From contig CAYWFG010000015.1 in NCBI GenBank assembly GCA_964458185.1, positions 1 through 55,629 of the forward strand: DNA of 55,629 nucleotides, written 5' to 3'. The position numbers were made by a program, and so were the translations under genes. Position 1 is the first letter of the stretch; every line of letters begins with the position of its first letter. The notes beneath the pieces are model-generated. The model was given only the letters and a program-made list of their open reading frames with translations. It was not told the DNA's origin and did no database searches. The DNA comes from AB-137-C09 sp964458185 (GTDB lineage: Bacteria > Pseudomonadota > Zetaproteobacteria > Mariprofundales > Mariprofundaceae). This document shows positions 55,049 to 55,629 of the stretch, in pieces.

Positions 55049-55213
55049 TTATCGTTGGTTTGGCTTCCCTTTTAAATCTGAATCTAAGACTCCCGTGTAT
55101 TCGTTAAAATCATATGATAAAGCCACTGCCCATTGTTTTGCATTATAATCCTTGCATTCACTATAATTCAAAATGCTAAACTGCTTTAGCCTTTCTCGTG
55201 TTTTATCATCCAT
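55049..55213 (-). CDS. Small hypothetical protein (54 aa) at the edge of the accessory region
   Basis: Not recognised. It opens MDDKTRERLKQFSILNYSE and ends DSDLKGKPNQR; it is a charged, soluble-looking protein. GGTGG precedes the ATG at 55213 by 6 bases. It is convergent with xthA, 5 bases away. Its final codons are formed by the 14-base copy of the mobile-element end (55062-55075). The C terminus may therefore have been rewritten by an element, and the gene could be truncated. Confidence 0.45.
   Translation of the reverse strand: MDDKTRERLKQFSILNYSECKDYNAKQWAVALSYDFNEYTGVLDSDLKGKPNQR
55062..55075 (+). repeat. Solo copy of the outer element end (14 bases)
   Basis: GGCTTCCCTTTTAA here is identical to the outer 14 bases of the inverted repeats at 55279-55300 and 55553-55574. 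It diverges inside. Such a match close to the others is unlikely by chance and looks like the relic of a third element end. Confidence 0.6.
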
Positions 55214-55278
55214 CTTTTACCACCAACACCCCAAAAAATAAATGAAGAGAAAAGCAAGGTTGTTCGATCAAATAAGTG

Positions 55279-55300
55279 GGTTTCCCTTTTAAGACGGGAC
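55279..55300 (+). repeat. Left terminal inverted repeat of an insertion sequence
   Basis: 22 bases that differ from the right end of the inner element (reverse complement of 55553-55574) at only one position, the third. It lies 8 bases before the first ATG of the transposase reading. It marks the left boundary of an insertion sequence that continues past the end of the window. Confidence 0.75.
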
Positions 55301-55421
55301 AAAACAAATGACTAACTGCTCGCAATTGTGTATCATCTCTTAATGATGAAAAAAACAGAACAACACGCAATATACGAGCAGCTCTAGCGGTTACTTTAAG
55401 TCTTTACCAGCAAAACATACG

Positions 55422-55429
55422 TGAAATTG
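55422..55429. repeat. Target-site duplication, left copy
   Basis: TGAAATTG directly abuts the left end of the 145-base element and is repeated exactly on its right side. Confidence 0.85.
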
Positions 55430-55574
55430 GGCTTTCCTTTTAAGACGGGACAACCTGCAACTAAAAAAGCAAAGCTAATCTATAATTTTTGTTGCAATAT
55501 GGTGGATCAGCAGTGATTTTCTAACATGCTGTAACCCCTTGATCTTATTGCTGTCCCGTCTTAAAAGGGAAGCC
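55430..55574. mobile_element. MITE-like non-autonomous element (145 bases), nested in the transposase
   Basis: The ends are 22-base inverted repeats (55430-55451 and 55553-55574) matching at 21 of 22 positions, beginning GGCTT. The outside bases are the direct repeat TGAAATTG on both flanks. The 101-base interior has no ORF and no similarity that I can see to the inside of the surrounding IS beyond the terminal repeats. The terminal repeats match those of the host IS, so the same transposase family could have moved it. Element plus one duplicate is 153 bases, a multiple of three. Confidence 0.88.
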
Positions 55575-55582
55575 TGAAATTG
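55575..55582. repeat. Target-site duplication, right copy
   Basis: Second copy of TGAAATTG, at the right end of the inserted element. Joining the sequences at the duplicate restores an uninterrupted transposase frame. Confidence 0.85.
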
Positions 55583-55629
55583 CGATGCTAATAGGTCGAA
55601 GTAAAAGTAGTGTGCATCGACATATTCAA

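Larger units (their letters stand above)
55308..55629 (+). pseudogene. Transposase N-terminal part, interrupted (runs off the window)
   Basis: ATG 55308 opens a short frame ending at TCT TAA (55338-55343). A +1 shift there continues into a frame reading NIRAALAVTLSLYQQNIREI up to 55428. After the inserted element, removing one 8-base duplicate restores the same frame: IREIAMLIGRSKSSVHRHIQ, a helix-turn-helix as found at the N terminus of many DDE transposases. I cannot name the IS family; the 8-base duplication narrows it only loosely. The insertion brings an in-frame TAA (55441-55443), so this copy is dead. Whether the +1 shift is programmed or a mutation is open. Confidence 0.7.

Noticed and set aside
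55042..55056. Hairpin AACGAT-ATT-ATCGTT after xthA as a terminator
   Set aside because: Six weak pairs and no T-run on either strand; mentioned with xthA but not called.
55062..55574. A single larger element from 55062 to 55574 bounded by the outer repeats
   Set aside because: The bases flanking 55062 do not match those after 55574, whereas the 55430-55574 element has an exact 8-base duplication.
1..55629. tRNA, rRNA, CRISPR arrays and phage genes
   Set aside because: No cloverleaf, rRNA core sequence, regularly spaced repeat array or phage structural gene was found by eye in the gene-free segments.

Overview
This window comes from a Gram-negative, LPS-making proteobacterium. The evidence is lipid A and core genes (lpxC, msbA, hldD), outer-membrane assembly (bamE), an OmpA-family lipoprotein, a type II secretion GspC and the polar hub protein FimV. 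Gene order resembles gamma- and zetaproteobacterial chromosomes (leuB-asd-fimV followed by trpF-trpB-trpA; rbfA-nrnA-truB). I lean towards a gamma/zeta-type lineage but cannot name it from sequence alone. Genes are dense, often overlapping by 4-20 bases, and almost all are housekeeping. I see no rRNA, tRNA, CRISPR array or phage block.

Layout. 1-5670: the 3' end of a CheA-type hybrid kinase, a cell-wall amidase, the lipid A flippase MsbA and a DUF374 acyltransferase. 5918-9787: lpxC, a DEAD-box RNA helicase, a DUF190 protein and a Crp-like regulator. 9770-10872 (minus): AmpD and a small beta-barrel. 11214-15975: a 58-residue Cys-containing protein, an OmpA lipoprotein, a Nudix hydrolase, ribF, an NYN-LOTUS-cold-shock fusion and proA. 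15972-28433 (minus): a metallo-beta-lactamase-fold phosphodiesterase, trpA/B/F, a membrane-anchored PCu(A)C copper protein, DUF1841, ispH, fimV, asd, leuB and glyA. 28519-32010 (minus): pgsA-mscS-tsaE-barrel-gspC. 32206-38367: a thermostable-hemolysin-family gene, metH (minus), and leuA behind a probable leucine attenuator. 38442-43443: a pentapeptide protein, an unknown protein, hldD, bamE, a small membrane protein, oleC and oleD. 43464-45303 (minus): a five-heme cytochrome c and rlmE. 45643-55043: rho with a long N-terminal extension, polA, 5-formyl-THF cyclo-ligase, ymdB, rbfA, nrnA, truB, a zinc-ribbon protein and xthA.

The last ~590 bases are accessory. They hold a small minus-strand ORF and the left end of an insertion sequence whose transposase begins with a helix-turn-helix. 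That transposase is interrupted by a 145-base element with near-perfect 22-base inverted ends and an 8-base target duplication. The inserted element shares its ends with the insertion sequence it sits in: a MITE-like derivative nested in its probable parent family. A further 14-base copy of the outer end lies just past xthA.

Functional themes: envelope biogenesis and cell polarity, branched-chain/tryptophan/methionine biosynthesis, and RNA/DNA maintenance. The points most worth a second look are the nested element, the NYN-LOTUS-CSD fusion, the leuA attenuator, the membrane-fused copper chaperone, the OleC-OleD pair without visible OleA/OleB, and the Rho extension.
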